NCBI GenBank assembly: GCA_018401275.1
Contig: JAGYKW010000004.1
Location: forward strand, 1-64,000
Direction of reading: 5' to 3'
Length of the DNA: 64,000 nt
DNA from: Nitriliruptoraceae bacterium
GTDB lineage: Bacteria; Actinomycetota; Nitriliruptoria; Nitriliruptorales; Nitriliruptoraceae
Under the pieces are notes generated by a model. That model was not told the origin of the DNA and searched no databases. It was given only the letters and a program-made list of their open reading frames with translations. How positions within the stretch are numbered: position 1 is the stretch's first letter; each line of letters starts with the position of its first letter. The translations under genes were made by a program, and so were the position numbers. Positions 17,058 through 26,949 of the stretch are shown one piece after another.

Positions 17058-18337
17058 GCGCGCCCCAGCTCGTCGCGGCGACCGGCGAGCTCCGGCGCAC
17101 CGTCGCCGTACACCGCGCGCAGCAGGCCGAGCTCGTCGTGCAGCAGTTCGGCGAGCCGGCTGACCCCCTCGCGGATGCGGTCGACGGGAGGGAAGGAGAA
17201 GCACAGGCGCAGCTGGTCGCCACCGGACCCGTCGTCGTAGAAGCCGCGACCCGGGACGTAGGCGACACGTCGGCCGATCGCCTTGGCGAGCAGCCCCGAG
17301 GTGTCGATGCCGCGCGGGACGGTCAGCCAGACGAAGAACCCACCGCGCGGACGGGTCCAGTCGACCTCGACCGGCATCTCCGACGCGAGCGCTTCGAGCA
17401 TCAGCTCCGCCTTGTGCTGATAGAGGGCGCGGTAGCGCTTGACCTGGTCCTGCCACGGCTGCGTCGTCAGCCAGCGCTCGATCATCAGCTGCGTGAGGTT
17501 GCTCGGACACAGGTCGGCCGCCTCACGCAGCAGGACCAGCTTCTCACGCACCGGTGTCGGGGCGGCGATCCAGCCGGTGCGCACACCGGGAGCGAACGTC
17601 TTCGACATCGTGCCGAGGTAGATGACCCGCTCGGGGATGAGCGTGCGCAGCGACGTCGCGTTCTCGCCGTCGAAGCCGAGCAGCCCGTACGCGTCGTCCT
17701 CGATCACGAGCAGGTCGTGCTCGACGGCGAGCTCGGCCAGCCGCCGTCGCCGCGCCTCCGACAGCGACACCCCACCGGGGTTCTGATGGTTCGGGATCGT
17801 GTAGACGTACTTCGCGCTTCGGCCCTCGCGTGCGAGCTGCGCGAGCAGCTCCTCGAGCAGGTCCATGCGCATGCCGTCGCCGTCCATCGCGACGTGCCGG
17901 ATGTCCGCCTGATGGGAGCTCATCGCGCCGACCGCGCCGACGTAGGTCGGCCCCTCGGCGATCACGATGTCCCCGGGGTTGATGAAGCACTTCGCGATCA
18001 GCTCGAGCGCCTGCTGACCACCGACGGTGACGAGCAGCTCGTCCGCGGTCGCGGGGACGCCGGCGTGCGCCATCACGCCGACGAGCGCCTCGCGCAGCGC
18101 AGCGCGGCCCTGACCGCCGCCGTACTGCAGCGCGACCGTGCCCTGATCGCGGATGATGTGGCCGGTGAGCTCCGCGACGGCCTCGAGGTCCATCACGGAC
18201 AGGTCAGGCATGCCGCCGGCGAAGGAGACGATCTCCGGCCGCTCCGCGACGGAGAAGAGCGCGCGGATCTCGGATGCGGACAGGCCCGTGACGCGGTCGG
18301 CGTAGCGGGACAGGTACGGGTCGGTCTCGAGGCGCAT
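17054..18337 (-). CDS. PLP-dependent class I/II aminotransferase
   Basis: 427-residue fold-type I aminotransferase resembling the 2-aminoadipate/kynurenine group. It shows SFAGGMPD, LQYGGGQGRAALREAL, the NHQNPGG turn, IEDDAYG, and the PLP lysine in LGTMSKTFAPGVRTGWIAAP. There is no GntR domain, so it is not a MocR regulator. I chose ATG at 18337, with AGG six bases upstream; an in-frame ATG at 18385 would add 16 residues. It precedes ddl with a 4-bp overlap. Coupling to ddl suggests supply of an amino acid for the wall, but the substrate is unknown. Confidence 0.85.
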   Translation of the reverse strand: MRLETDPYLSRYADRVTGLSASEIRALFSVAERPEIVSFAGGMPDLSVMDLEAVAELTGHIIRDQGTVALQYGGGQGRAALREALVGVMAHAGVPATADELLVTVGGQQALELIAKCFINPGDIVIAEGPTYVGAVGAMSSHQADIRHVAMDGDGMRMDLLEELLAQLAREGRSAKYVYTIPNHQNPGGVSLSEARRRRLAELAVEHDLLVIEDDAYGLLGFDGENATSLRTLIPERVIYLGTMSKTFAPGVRTGWIAAPTPVREKLVLLREAADLCPSNLTQLMIERWLTTQPWQDQVKRYRALYQHKAELMLEALASEMPVEVDWTRPRGGFFVWLTVPRGIDTSGLLAKAIGRRVAYVPGRGFYDDGSGGDQLRLCFSFPPVDRIREGVSRLAELLHDELGLLRAVYGDGAPELAGRRDELGRA

Positions 18338-18444
18338 ATGGACCTGCGGGCGGAGGGTGGCGAGAGCGTACGGCCTCATCCGCACGGACTATGGCCGTCC
18401 GTCCGTCGCGTCCGTCCGTCGCGTCCGCCTGCTCGGGGCACCCG

Positions 18445-19537
18445 TCAGTCGAGCCGCCCGGTCATGAAGTCGACGAGGCCGTCGACGACCGCATCGGCGA
18501 GCCGCCGCTGCACGTCCGGGTCGGTCAGCCGCCGCGCGTCGTCGGGGTTGGTGAGGAACCCGGGTTCGAGCACGACCGCCGGAGCACGCGACAGCCGCAG
18601 GATCGACACGGCGGCCGGATGGCTGCGGCAGTCCGGCGTGCCGAGCACGGCGACGGTCCGTGCGAGCAGGTGGTCGGCGAGCGCCCGGCCGAACTCCGAC
18701 ACGTACTGGCCGGTCCCGAAGTAGGTGGCGCTCGCACCGCAGTCGCTCGGGGAGCTCGCCTGGTTCAGCCCGATGGAGACGATGAGCTCGACGTCGGCGG
18801 CGTTGGCGACCTCCGCACGTTCGGCGGCGCTCGGGGAGGTCATCGGTCCGCGGCTGAGGAGCGCGGTCGCACCGAGCGCGGACAGCCGGCCCTCGGCGAG
18901 CGACGCGATCGCCCACGTGATCTCGTGCTCCGCGGTGCCGTCGGCCGCGATGGCGCCGGGGACCTCGGGGCCGTTCGCGGGGTCGATGAGGATGCGAGCA
19001 CCGAGCAGGTCGGTCCGGGTGGGCCGGCGCAGCTGCGAGCGCTCGCGCGCCATCGAGGCGGGCGCGGCATGGTGCTCGCGGTGCAGGCGGGTCAGCTGCT
19101 CGAGCGTCTCCGCCCCGAGGATGCCGTCGACCACCAGCCCGACCTCCGACTGGAAGCCGAGGAGCGCGCTCCGTCTCGGGCCCGAACACGCCGTCGACGA
19201 GTCCTGCGTCGAAGCCGAGCCGCGACAGCCGCAGCTGCAGGTCGCGGACGTCCTCGCCCCGCAGCATCGGGCGGGTCCGGAACAGCAGGCGGTCGCCGAG
19301 CCGGTAGGAGGCGGCGATGAGCACCTGCCACGTCTCGAGGTCGACGACGCCGTCGGCGGGCAGACCGTGACGCTGCTGGAGCCCGCGGACCGCACGCTGC
19401 GTCGCGAGACCGAACACGCCGCGTTCGTCGGTGCCATGCGCACCTGATTCGGCGGCAGGGAGCAGCCCGACGCTGCTCAGCAGCCGCTGGACGTCCTCGA
19501 CGTCAGGGCCGGTGCTGTGGATGGCGATGGGGTCCAT
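18445..19537 (-). pseudogene. cwlM: CwlM-like N-acetylmuramoyl-L-alanine amidase-fold protein, one frameshift
   Basis: Two N-terminal peptidoglycan-binding domains (DVEDVQRLLSSVGLLP.. and VRDLQLRLSRLGFDAG..) followed by an Amidase_3 domain, the order of mycobacterial CwlM, which sits at the same place beside trxC-trxB2. The frame breaks near 19165-19180 (after GVFGPET): removing one base restores the second PG-binding repeat. The amidase zinc ligands look lost: the usual DPGHGG is DPANGP and the SIHxN region is SIGLNQ, while both Glu motifs remain (AEHEITWAI, VVLEPGFLTN). Like CwlM, it is probably a non-catalytic wall regulator. The break may be a sequencing error. Confidence 0.85.
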
Positions 19538-19631
19538 GGACCGCAGCCTACGAGGCGTGCCCGCGCCGGCCGGTCGCGTCGCGGGACCGTTCGTCGCGCC
19601 TGCGCGACCAGGCGATCAGGCGAGCAGCCGA

Positions 19632-19952
19632 TCAGAGGAAGGAGGCGAGGTCCGCGTCGAGCTGCGCCTTGCCCTTCGCACCGACGATGCGCTTGGCCTC
19701 CTGGCCGCCCTGGATGACGAGCAGCGTGGGGATCGACATGATCCCGTAGTCGCGCGCCGTCGCCGGGTTCTCGTCGACGTTGAGCTTGAGCACCTTGAGC
19801 TTGCCCGCCTGCTCGGCCGCGATCTGGTCGACGATCGGACCGACCATCCGGCACGGCCCGCACCACTCGGCCCAGAAGTCGATCAGGACGGGGACGTCGG
19901 ACTCGAGGACCTCGGTGGGCCACTGCGCGTCGGTCACGGGGGTCGCTGCCAT
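19632..19952 (-). CDS. trxA: Thioredoxin
   Basis: 106-residue cytoplasmic thioredoxin with FWAEWCGPCRM and the cis-Pro loop IMSIPTLLV; full length. ATG at 19952 follows AGGAG. It lies 64 bp downstream of trxB and upstream of the cwlM-like gene, the same trio as mycobacterial trxB2-trxC-cwlM. It supplies reducing power to ribonucleotide reductase, peroxiredoxins and others. A second thioredoxin is at 42980. Confidence 0.96.
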   Translation of the reverse strand: MAATPVTDAQWPTEVLESDVPVLIDFWAEWCGPCRMVGPIVDQIAAEQAGKLKVLKLNVDENPATARDYGIMSIPTLLVIQGGQEAKRIVGAKGKAQLDADLASFL

Positions 19953-20016
19953 CGGTGCTCCTGTCGGTGGTTCCGTGTCGGTGGTGTGCTGTCTGCGGTG
20001 CGAGGAAGGTACGCGG

Positions 20017-20967
20017 TCAGTCGTCCTGGTCGGCGAGCCAGCGCTCGGCGTCGATCGCCGCGCGGCATCCGGTGCCGGCGGCCGTCACGGCCTGGCGGTA
20101 GGTGTGGTCCATGACGTCGCCGCAGGCGAACACGCCCTCGACGTTGGTGCGGGTCGACGGATCGTCGACGACGAGGTAGCCCTCCTCGTCGGTGTCGAGC
20201 ACCCCGTCGAACAGCCACGTGTTGGGGATGTGCCCGATGGCGAGGAACACGCCGTCGCAGGCGAGGTCACGCTGCTCACCGGTCACCGTGTCCTCGAGCG
20301 TCACCGAGGACACGACGCCTCCGGAGCCGTTGACGCGTGCGACGGTCGCGTTGAGCGCGAACTCGACCTTCTCGTTGCGCTGCGCACGGTCGATCATGAT
20401 CGCGGACGCGCGGAACTCCTCGCGGCGATGGATGACGGTCACCTTCGAGGCGAACTTCGTCAGGAACGTCGCCTCCTCCATCGCCGAGTCCCCACCACCC
20501 ACGACGACCACGTGCCGATCGCGGAAGAAGAACCCGTCGCAGGTCGCACAGGCGGACACGCCCGAACCCCACAGCTCGTCCTCGCCGGGCACGTCGAGGC
20601 GCCGCGGCTTCGCACCCGTGGCGACGATGAGCGCGCGCGAGCGCAGCGTCACCCCCGACGCGGTCTCGAGCGTGAACGGGCGGGCGGAGAGGTCGGCACG
20701 GACCACGTCCTCGGTCACGAACGTCGTGCCGAAGCGCTCGGCCTGTGCGCGCATGTTCGTGATGAGCTCGGGCCCCATGATCCCCTCGGGGAAGCCGGGG
20801 AAGTTCTCCACATCGGTCGTGAGCGTGAGCTGTCCGCCCGTCGGTCCACCCTCGACGACACCCTCGACGAGCAGCGGCCTCAGGTTCGAGCGCGCCGCGT
20901 ACACGGCGGCGGTCAGCCCTGCCGGGCCGGAACCGAGGATGATCACGTCGTGCGTCGTGTCGGACAC
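20017..20967 (-). CDS. trxB: Thioredoxin-disulfide reductase
   Basis: 316-residue FAD/NADPH flavoenzyme that reduces thioredoxin. It has the FAD motif [19 protein letters not shown], the redox pair in [10 protein letters not shown], the NADPH-binding [14 protein letters not shown] and the C-terminal [13 protein letters not shown] at 20967 is chosen because GGAG lies five bases before it; a longer in-frame extension runs into the kinase gene. It sits between the kinase and trxA. Confidence 0.96.
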   Translation of the reverse strand: MSDTTHDVIILGSGPAGLTAAVYAARSNLRPLLVEGVVEGGPTGGQLTLTTDVENFPGFPEGIMGPELITNMRAQAERFGTTFVTEDVVRADLSARPFTLETASGVTLRSRALIVATGAKPRRLDVPGEDELWGSGVSACATCDGFFFRDRHVVVVGGGDSAMEEATFLTKFASKVTVIHRREEFRASAIMIDRAQRNEKVEFALNATVARVNGSGGVVSSVTLEDTVTGEQRDLACDGVFLAIGHIPNTWLFDGVLDTDEEGYLVVDDPSTRTNVEGVFACGDVMDHTYRQAVTAAGTGCRAAIDAERWLADQDD

Positions 20968-21002
20968 GGGGACTCCGTTTCGGATCGGGAGCGTGCGGCA
21001 GG

Positions 21003-22589
21003 TCAGCCGGGTCCGAGGACGCTGAGGTCGGCCACCTCGATCGTGAAGGTACCGACGGGCGTCGGGGAGACCCCGGTGACCCACACCAACCACCAACGCG
21101 CCTCGACCGGCGAATATTCCATCCGCTGCACGGACCGGACACCGCGCTGCACCGTGAGCGGGTCCCCCAACGGCTCGATGCCGTCGCGGACGTCGGGCTC
21201 GTCGGGCAGCGCGTAGAGGGCGACGTCGGGCCCGCCGCGCACCAGGCGCAGCGTCAGCCCGCGCACCTCGCGCACCTCGCCGAGGTCGAGCAGCAGGCCC
21301 ACGCCACCCGACCCGTCGAGGTCCGCGGTCGTGAACGCGCCGGGGCTCCACACCGTCTGCGCGTCGCCGTCGATCGCCGCACGCGCGAGGTCGGGGTCAC
21401 GGACGAGCTCGGGCCGGGTCGGATCGAACACGCGGGCCTCGGCGACCGGCCACGCGATGCGCGCGTCGTCCACCGTCTCGGGCGCCGTGTCGCGCACGAA
21501 CAGGAAGGCGAGCAGCACGGCGGCGGTGAGCGCTGCACCACTCACCGCGGAGCCGAGCAGGCGGCGCACGTCGCCGGGGCGGGCGAACGCCCCGGTCGCC
21601 GCATCGAGGGGCTCATCGCTGCGCCCGACGTTCACCGCGGCCGCACCCGGCAGCAGCCGCGCGGTCAGCAACGAGGGCCGGCTGACGAGCAGCGGGGTGA
21701 GCGCGTCGGCGAACGCCGCGCCGTCGGCGTAGCGGGCGTTGCGGTCACGCCGCGTCGCGCGCGTCACGATCTCGTCGAGCTCCTCGGGCACGTCGGAACG
21801 GGCGCGCCGGGGAGGCAGCAGCTCGTAGCTGAGGCGCATGGCCGCCGTCGCTGCGGGCGTGTCCCCGCTGAACGCCGGGCGACCGACGAGCGCCTCGAAC
21901 AGCACGACGCCGAGCGCGTACACGTCGGCGCGCGCGTCGATGTCGACACCCTCGAGCTGCTCGGGCGCGACGTACGCGGCGGTGCCCATCACGGTGCCCG
22001 GGTTCGTCAGCGTCGCGTCGATGCCCGACAGCGCCTTCGCGATCCCGAAGTCGGTCACCTTCACCGTGCCGTCGTCCGCGATCAGCACGTTCGCGGGCTT
22101 GATGTCGCGGTGGACGATGCCCTGCGCGTGTGCGGCCGCGAGTGCGCGTGCGATCTGCTCACCGAGCGCACCGACGACGACCGGGTCGAGCGGCTCACGC
22201 CGCAGGAGCACGTCGCGCAGGCTCGGCCCCTCGACGAGCTCCATCACGAGCCAGACGATGCCGTCCTCGCGGCCGGTGTCGTAGATGCGCACGACGTTGG
22301 GGTGGCTGAGCCCGGCAGCCGCGCGCGCCTCACGCTGGAAGCGCTCGACGACGGTCGCATCACCGGCGTGATGCGGATGCAGGAGCTTGACGGCGACCGG
22401 ACGGGCGAGATGCTCGTCGAAGGCGCGCCACACGACGGCCGCGCCACCGGACGCGACCACGTCGTCGAGCCGGTAGCGACCGCCACCGAGGTGGCTGCGG
22501 TCCGGCCACGGCGCGTCCGCACGGCCCCGCGCGCCGGCGCTCCCGGAGGCCGCGCCCATCATCGTCAGGTCGTCGCCCGTCGAGCTCAT
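21003..22589 (-). CDS. Receptor-type Ser/Thr protein kinase in the MviN position
   Basis: 528-residue membrane kinase. Residues 38-300 are a Hanks-type domain: ATP lysine K68 (PVAVKLL), Glu in ERFQREAR, catalytic HRDIKPANV (D162), DFG at 180, activation loop with Thr in [13 protein letters not shown]. The glycine loop is unusual (VASGGAAVV, two of three glycines replaced), but all catalytic residues are kept. One helix (about 345-365) leads to a 160-residue outside domain that resembles the galactose-binding-like end of mycobacterial MviN. ATG at 22589 has GGAGGTG. It follows DUF6049 by 4 bp, where mycobacteria encode MurJ-pseudokinase fusions. Confidence 0.9.
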   Translation of the reverse strand: MSSTGDDLTMMGAASGSAGARGRADAPWPDRSHLGGGRYRLDDVVASGGAAVVWRAFDEHLARPVAVKLLHPHHAGDATVVERFQREARAAAGLSHPNVVRIYDTGREDGIVWLVMELVEGPSLRDVLLRREPLDPVVVGALGEQIARALAAAHAQGIVHRDIKPANVLIADDGTVKVTDFGIAKALSGIDATLTNPGTVMGTAAYVAPEQLEGVDIDARADVYALGVVLFEALVGRPAFSGDTPAATAAMRLSYELLPPRRARSDVPEELDEIVTRATRRDRNARYADGAAFADALTPLLVSRPSLLTARLLPGAAAVNVGRSDEPLDAATGAFARPGDVRRLLGSAVSGAALTAAVLLAFLFVRDTAPETVDDARIAWPVAEARVFDPTRPELVRDPDLARAAIDGDAQTVWSPGAFTTADLDGSGGVGLLLDLGEVREVRGLTLRLVRGGPDVALYALPDEPDVRDGIEPLGDPLTVQRGVRSVQRMEYSPVEARWWLVWVTGVSPTPVGTFTIEVADLSVLGPG

Positions 22590-22593
22590 CGCG

Positions 22594-24780
22594 TCACCTC
22601 CCGACCATCGATCGCGCATCGGTCGCGTCATCCTCTGGCCACGCTACGCCTCGACGCCGCTGCCGCACCGTTCCCAGCACCGTGAGCCCCACGACGGTCA
22701 TCACGATCAGCGCCAGGGCGGGGCCGGCGACCGCGGTCGCCCGCACCCCGACGGTCTCGTCGGCGAGCAGTCGTTCCCCGGTCGGGTCGGTCACCCGGAC
22801 GCTGACCGCGAAACGGCCGGTCGCGCCGGACCGGACCGGGATCTCGAGGGAGCGGTCCGCACCGATCTCGAGCGTGACCTCACGGACCGTGCCGTCGGTC
22901 CACGTGAGCGCCGCCGGTGCGCTCACCTCGACGCGGACGCGCAGCGGCACGCTGCCGGTGTGTCGCAGCGTCAGCGGCACCGTCCCGTCACGGTCGGTGA
23001 GCGTGACGTCGGCCAGGGTGATGGTGACCGGGCCGAACGCGGCATCGACACCTGCGCGCACGCCGGCGAGCAGCGCGAGCGCACGGTCGAGCTCGCCCGC
23101 GAACCTGGTGGACGTCGCACGCATCAGCTCGTCGCTGGCCTGGGCGAGCGAGCGCTCGCCGACGAGGAGGGTGGGCTCGCTCGCCGGCAGGTCTGCCGCG
23201 CCGACGAGCAGCTCGAGGTCGCGGGCCGTCGTCGTCAGCGCGCTGGTGAGCCGCTCGGGCAGCGGGTCGGAGGGGCTCGGCGCGAGCCGGGTGATCTCGC
23301 GCGGCCCCTGTGTCGCCGACGCTGCGGAGTCCGCGGACGCTGCGGCAGCCACTGCTGCCGGCGAGCCGGGGGCGAGCCACGGCGCCTGCGCGAGGCGCGC
23401 GAGGACCTCGGCGGCGAAGCGAGGGTCGGGGTCGAAGCCGTTCGGCGGCAGCAGGACCAGAGCTCGACCCTGCCGGCCCGGCGCCTCCAGATGGACCATG
23501 GCGGTGCGCACCAGCACCTCCTGCGCGGCGAGCAACGGGTCGCCCGGCTGCGCGCGGGTCGACGCGCCCAGCGCATCGGTCAGGTACGGGTCCGCGACGA
23601 GTGCGGTGACGATCCGTCCCGTCGGGCTGCGCAGCGTGCGCACCGGCTCGCCGATCGGCACGTCGAGCGCCAGGTCGGGCGCCTCGATCGCGCGGTACGG
23701 GAGCAGGACCGTGTCCATCGGCAGCAGGTCGAGCGTCGCCGGCGAGACCGGGGCGGCGAGCAGCATCGTGCCGGACGCCGGGCGACCGAGCAGCGCAGGG
23801 ATGCGCCGTTCGCCCTCGAGCACGGCGCGCGCTGCGATCGGCCGGAGGGCCGGCCCGGACGCGAGCAGGCGGCGCAGGTCCGCGTCGGCGTAGGGGGTCA
23901 CGACCGGGTCGGCGGGCAGCGCGAGCGCGGTGCTGCGGATGCGACTCAGCAGGACCGCCGCCCGTTGCGCTGCCGCATCGACGCCCTCGGGCAGCTCCGC
24001 GCGCTGTTCGAGGTCCTCGAGCAGATGGACGGGCGCGACGAGTGCGACGCCGCGCGCGAGCTCACGCAGCAGCACGTCGGGTGCGTCGCCGTCGACGAGC
24101 GGCGCGAGCGCGCTGATCAGCGTGTCCAACGCCCCCCCGGCGAGCGTCAGCGGGTCGAGTCCTGCGGACGGATCGCCGGCAGGGTCGCGCTGCGGCGCGG
24201 CGGCGAGCGGCCACACCAGGCTCGTCGCGAGCCTCGCCGTCGGTGCGGCGCCGAGGCGCACGACCGCCGTGCTGATGCTGCCCACGGGCTGCCCGTCGGC
24301 GAGCACGCGCAGCCGCAGCGGATGCACGGCCGAGTCCGCGCCCGTGAGCCGGGCGCCGACGAGCGGCACGACACCGTCGATGCGCACCACGCTGCCGGGT
24401 GCGATCGGCCCGGTCGGTCCGGGCGCGACGACCCGCTGGGCCGCGGGGGGCACGGTGCCGCCGGCGAGGGCCGCCCGCAGCGCGCTCCGGCTGCCGAGTG
24501 CACCGTGGAGCTCCGCGACGACCTCGAGGCGCTCCCATGCGACCGTCCCGGTGTGCTCGACGAGCAGCGACCAGCTCGCCCCGTCCACCGTCGCCGGATC
24601 GGGCGCCACCGATCCGCGTCCGACGACCGGGTCGATCGCGGTGAGCGTCACGCGGGCCGGGACGTCGGCTGCCGCGTCGGGTGCTGGTCCGGCCGTCTGT
24701 GCGGTCACGGGCGCGACCGGCAGGGCGACCAGGGCGAGCAGCACGGCGACGGCCGCTGCGGACGCCGTGCCGCGGTTCAC
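22594..24780 (-). CDS. DUF6049-like secreted, membrane-anchored protein
   Basis: 728-residue exported protein, comparable in place and layout to mycobacterial Rv3909. A signal peptide is clear (about residues 1-28, ending in VAPVTAQ). A long extracellular part of mixed beta and alpha character follows, including a late beta-sandwich-like region (TDRDGTVPLTLRHTGSVPLRVRV) and one C-terminal helix (PALALIVMTVVGLTVLGTV). GTG start overlaps the NUDIX stop (GTGA) and the stop lies within the kinase ribosome-binding site. Function is unknown; the neighbours suggest the cell envelope. Confidence 0.75.
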   Translation of the reverse strand: MNRGTASAAAVAVLLALVALPVAPVTAQTAGPAPDAAADVPARVTLTAIDPVVGRGSVAPDPATVDGASWSLLVEHTGTVAWERLEVVAELHGALGSRSALRAALAGGTVPPAAQRVVAPGPTGPIAPGSVVRIDGVVPLVGARLTGADSAVHPLRLRVLADGQPVGSISTAVVRLGAAPTARLATSLVWPLAAAPQRDPAGDPSAGLDPLTLAGGALDTLISALAPLVDGDAPDVLLRELARGVALVAPVHLLEDLEQRAELPEGVDAAAQRAAVLLSRIRSTALALPADPVVTPYADADLRRLLASGPALRPIAARAVLEGERRIPALLGRPASGTMLLAAPVSPATLDLLPMDTVLLPYRAIEAPDLALDVPIGEPVRTLRSPTGRIVTALVADPYLTDALGASTRAQPGDPLLAAQEVLVRTAMVHLEAPGRQGRALVLLPPNGFDPDPRFAAEVLARLAQAPWLAPGSPAAVAAAASADSAASATQGPREITRLAPSPSDPLPERLTSALTTTARDLELLVGAADLPASEPTLLVGERSLAQASDELMRATSTRFAGELDRALALLAGVRAGVDAAFGPVTITLADVTLTDRDGTVPLTLRHTGSVPLRVRVEVSAPAALTWTDGTVREVTLEIGADRSLEIPVRSGATGRFAVSVRVTDPTGERLLADETVGVRATAVAGPALALIVMTVVGLTVLGTVRQRRRGVAWPEDDATDARSMVGR

Positions 24781-25229
24781 GCCTCGACCGGCGCTTCAGG
24801 TCCGACGGCCTCGACGAGCTCGCGTTCGTTGCGGTGCGCGAGCCGGAGCAGGGCCGCCGGGTAGCGCACCCACTCGACGTGCTCGGCCTCGTCGTCGCGC
24901 TCGCCGGGGGGCATCCCGTCCCAACGCATCATGAAGTAGTGGACCTGCTTGTGGTAGCGGACCCGGTCCGGGCGCCACACGAACGTGTACGCGATGGTGT
25001 CGAGCGCGCGCAGGATGGTCGCGCCGTGGCCGGTCTCCTCGCGCACCTCGCGCAGGGCCGCCTGCTCGGGCGTCTCGCCGGGCTCGACGCCGCCCTTCGG
25101 CAGGGTCCAGCGCGGGTGGCCGGAGAGGCTGAGGTGCACGATGAGGAGCACCCAGCGCGAGCCATCGGGCCGATCGTCGACCACGACACCGCCAGCGGAG
25201 ACGAGATCCTTGGTCGGGAGTGGGGTCAT
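24777..25229 (-). CDS. NUDIX hydrolase
   Basis: 150-residue protein with a full NUDIX box, GGVEPGETPEQAALREVREETG (Gx5Ex7REVxEExG), starting near residue 46. Members hydrolyse nucleoside diphosphates linked to another moiety; the substrate here cannot be named. It is the first gene of the minus-strand run and diverges from pcnA, matching mycobacterial mutT4-pcnA. ATG at 25229; it overlaps the DUF6049 gene by 4 bp. Confidence 0.9.
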   Translation of the reverse strand: MTPLPTKDLVSAGGVVVDDRPDGSRWVLLIVHLSLSGHPRWTLPKGGVEPGETPEQAALREVREETGHGATILRALDTIAYTFVWRPDRVRYHKQVHYFMMRWDGMPPGERDDEAEHVEWVRYPAALLRLAHRNERELVEAVGPEAPVEA

Positions 25230-25497
25230 GGGCCGATCGTAGTCCGACGGGTCCGTCCCGCCGCGGCGACTGCGAGCACGTCGCGCAGCTCTAGCGCCTG
25301 CGACGCGTCGATGTCACCGTCTCGCCCGCGAGACGAGCGCGATGCGGCACTCGAGCGTGCCGCCATCGTCGGCTTCGGGCGGTGGGACCGGGACCGTCGA
25401 GATTCGGTGCGGCGTCCCGGCTGCGGTCCGACGGGAGGGCGCGACTAGGTTCGCACGGCGCGAAGCCGCGTATCGCACCGCCTCCGGAGCCAGCCCC

Positions 25498-26949
25498 GTG
25501 TCCGACATGCTCGACGCCGACCAGGCCGCCCAGCTCGGGCGGCTGGCCGACGTGCACCCCGAGGTGCGCGAGCTCGGCGAACGCTTCGAGGCGGCCGGGC
25601 ACGAGCTCTACCTCGTGGGCGGGTCGGTGCGCGACACGCTGCTCGCCGGCACGGACGCTGCGGTCGACACGCAGCGCATCGACCTCGACCTCGCGACGTC
25701 GGCGCGTCCCGAGGAGACCGAGCGCATCCTGCGCGGCTGGGCCGACGCGGTCTGGCTGACCGGCGCGGCGTTCGGCACGGTGTCGTGCCAGCGCGAGCGG
25801 GACGGTGCACCGGCGCGCACCATCGAGATCACCACGTTCCGCGCCGACACCTACGTCGCCGGCTCGCGTCACCCGAGCGTCGAGTTCGGCGACCGCATCG
25901 AGGACGACCTCGCGCGCCGCGACTTCACCGTCAACGCGATGGCCGTGCGGGTGCCTGACTTCGCGTTCGTCGATCCGCACGGCGGGCTCGCGGACCTGCG
26001 CCGACGACGGCTGGTCACGCCGATCGATCCGCGCGTCTCGTTCAGCGACGATCCGCTGCGCATGGTCCGCATGGCGCGCTTCGTGTCGGTGCTCGATGCG
26101 GAGGTGGAGGAGGGGACGCTCGCCGCTGCGGAGGCCATGGTCGACGCGCTGTCCACCGTCTCGGCCGAGCGCATCCGCGACGAGCTGGTGCGCCTGATGG
26201 CCGGCCGAGCACCGGCGCGCGGCATCGACCTGCTCGTGCGGACCCGGCTCACGCAGCACGTCATCCCTGAGCTCAGTGCGCTCGCCGTGTGCATCGACCC
26301 CGAGCACCGGCACAAGGACGTCTACCACCACACGCTCGCCGTGATCGAGAACGCGATCGCGCTGGAGTCCGACGGGCCCGACGTCGTGCTGCGCCTCGCC
26401 GCGCTGCTGCATGACCTCGGCAAGCCGCAGACGCGCGAGATCCACAGCGACGGGACGGTCACGTTCCACCATCACGACGTCGTCGGTGCGCGCATGGTCC
26501 GCAACCGGATGCGTGAGCTGCGCTTCGACAAGGTGACGATCAAGCAGGTCAGCGAGCTCGTCCGGCTCCACCTGCGCTTCCACACCTACGAGGCCGGCTG
26601 GACCGACTCGGCGGTGCGCCGTTACGTGCGTGACGCGGGTGAGGTGCTCGAGCGGCTCAACCTGCTGACGCGCGCGGACGTGACGACGGCCAACACGCGC
26701 AAGGAGCAGGCGATCCAGAACCGGGTCACCGAGCTCGAGGAGCGCATCGACCATCTGCGCGCGCAGGAGGAGCTCGATGCGCTGCGACCTGCGATCGACG
26801 GGCGCCGCATCATGGACCACCTCGGGATCGCCCCCGGCCCGGAGGTCGGTGAGGCGTGGCAGTTCCTGCTCGACCTGCGCATCGAGCACGGGCCGATGGA
26901 GGACGACGCGGCGCTCGCCGCGCTCGACGCGTGGTGGGCGCAGCGCTAG
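25498..26949 (+). CDS. pcnA: CCA tRNA nucleotidyltransferase / polyA polymerase family
   Basis: 483-residue class II nucleotidyltransferase that adds or repairs the 3' CCA of tRNAs. The head has LYLVGGSVRDTLL and RIDLDLAT (metal-binding acids), then RRDFTVNAMAV and DPLRMVRMARF; the body has an HD domain (AALLHDLGKP and a downstream FHHHDVVG). GTG at 25498 follows GGAG by 8 bases; an in-frame extension to 25342 lacks support. It diverges from the NUDIX gene across 268 bp. tRNA-Gly in this window lacks an encoded CCA, consistent with need for the enzyme. Confidence 0.93.
   Translation: MSDMLDADQAAQLGRLADVHPEVRELGERFEAAGHELYLVGGSVRDTLLAGTDAAVDTQRIDLDLATSARPEETERILRGWADAVWLTGAAFGTVSCQRERDGAPARTIEITTFRADTYVAGSRHPSVEFGDRIEDDLARRDFTVNAMAVRVPDFAFVDPHGGLADLRRRRLVTPIDPRVSFSDDPLRMVRMARFVSVLDAEVEEGTLAAAEAMVDALSTVSAERIRDELVRLMAGRAPARGIDLLVRTRLTQHVIPELSALAVCIDPEHRHKDVYHHTLAVIENAIALESDGPDVVLRLAALLHDLGKPQTREIHSDGTVTFHHHDVVGARMVRNRMRELRFDKVTIKQVSELVRLHLRFHTYEAGWTDSAVRRYVRDAGEVLERLNLLTRADVTTANTRKEQAIQNRVTELEERIDHLRAQEELDALRPAIDGRRIMDHLGIAPGPEVGEAWQFLLDLRIEHGPMEDDAALAALDAWWAQR

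Noticed and set aside
17054-18337. Aminotransferase as a MocR/GntR regulator
   Set aside because: There is no N-terminal winged-helix domain; the protein begins directly with the aminotransferase fold.
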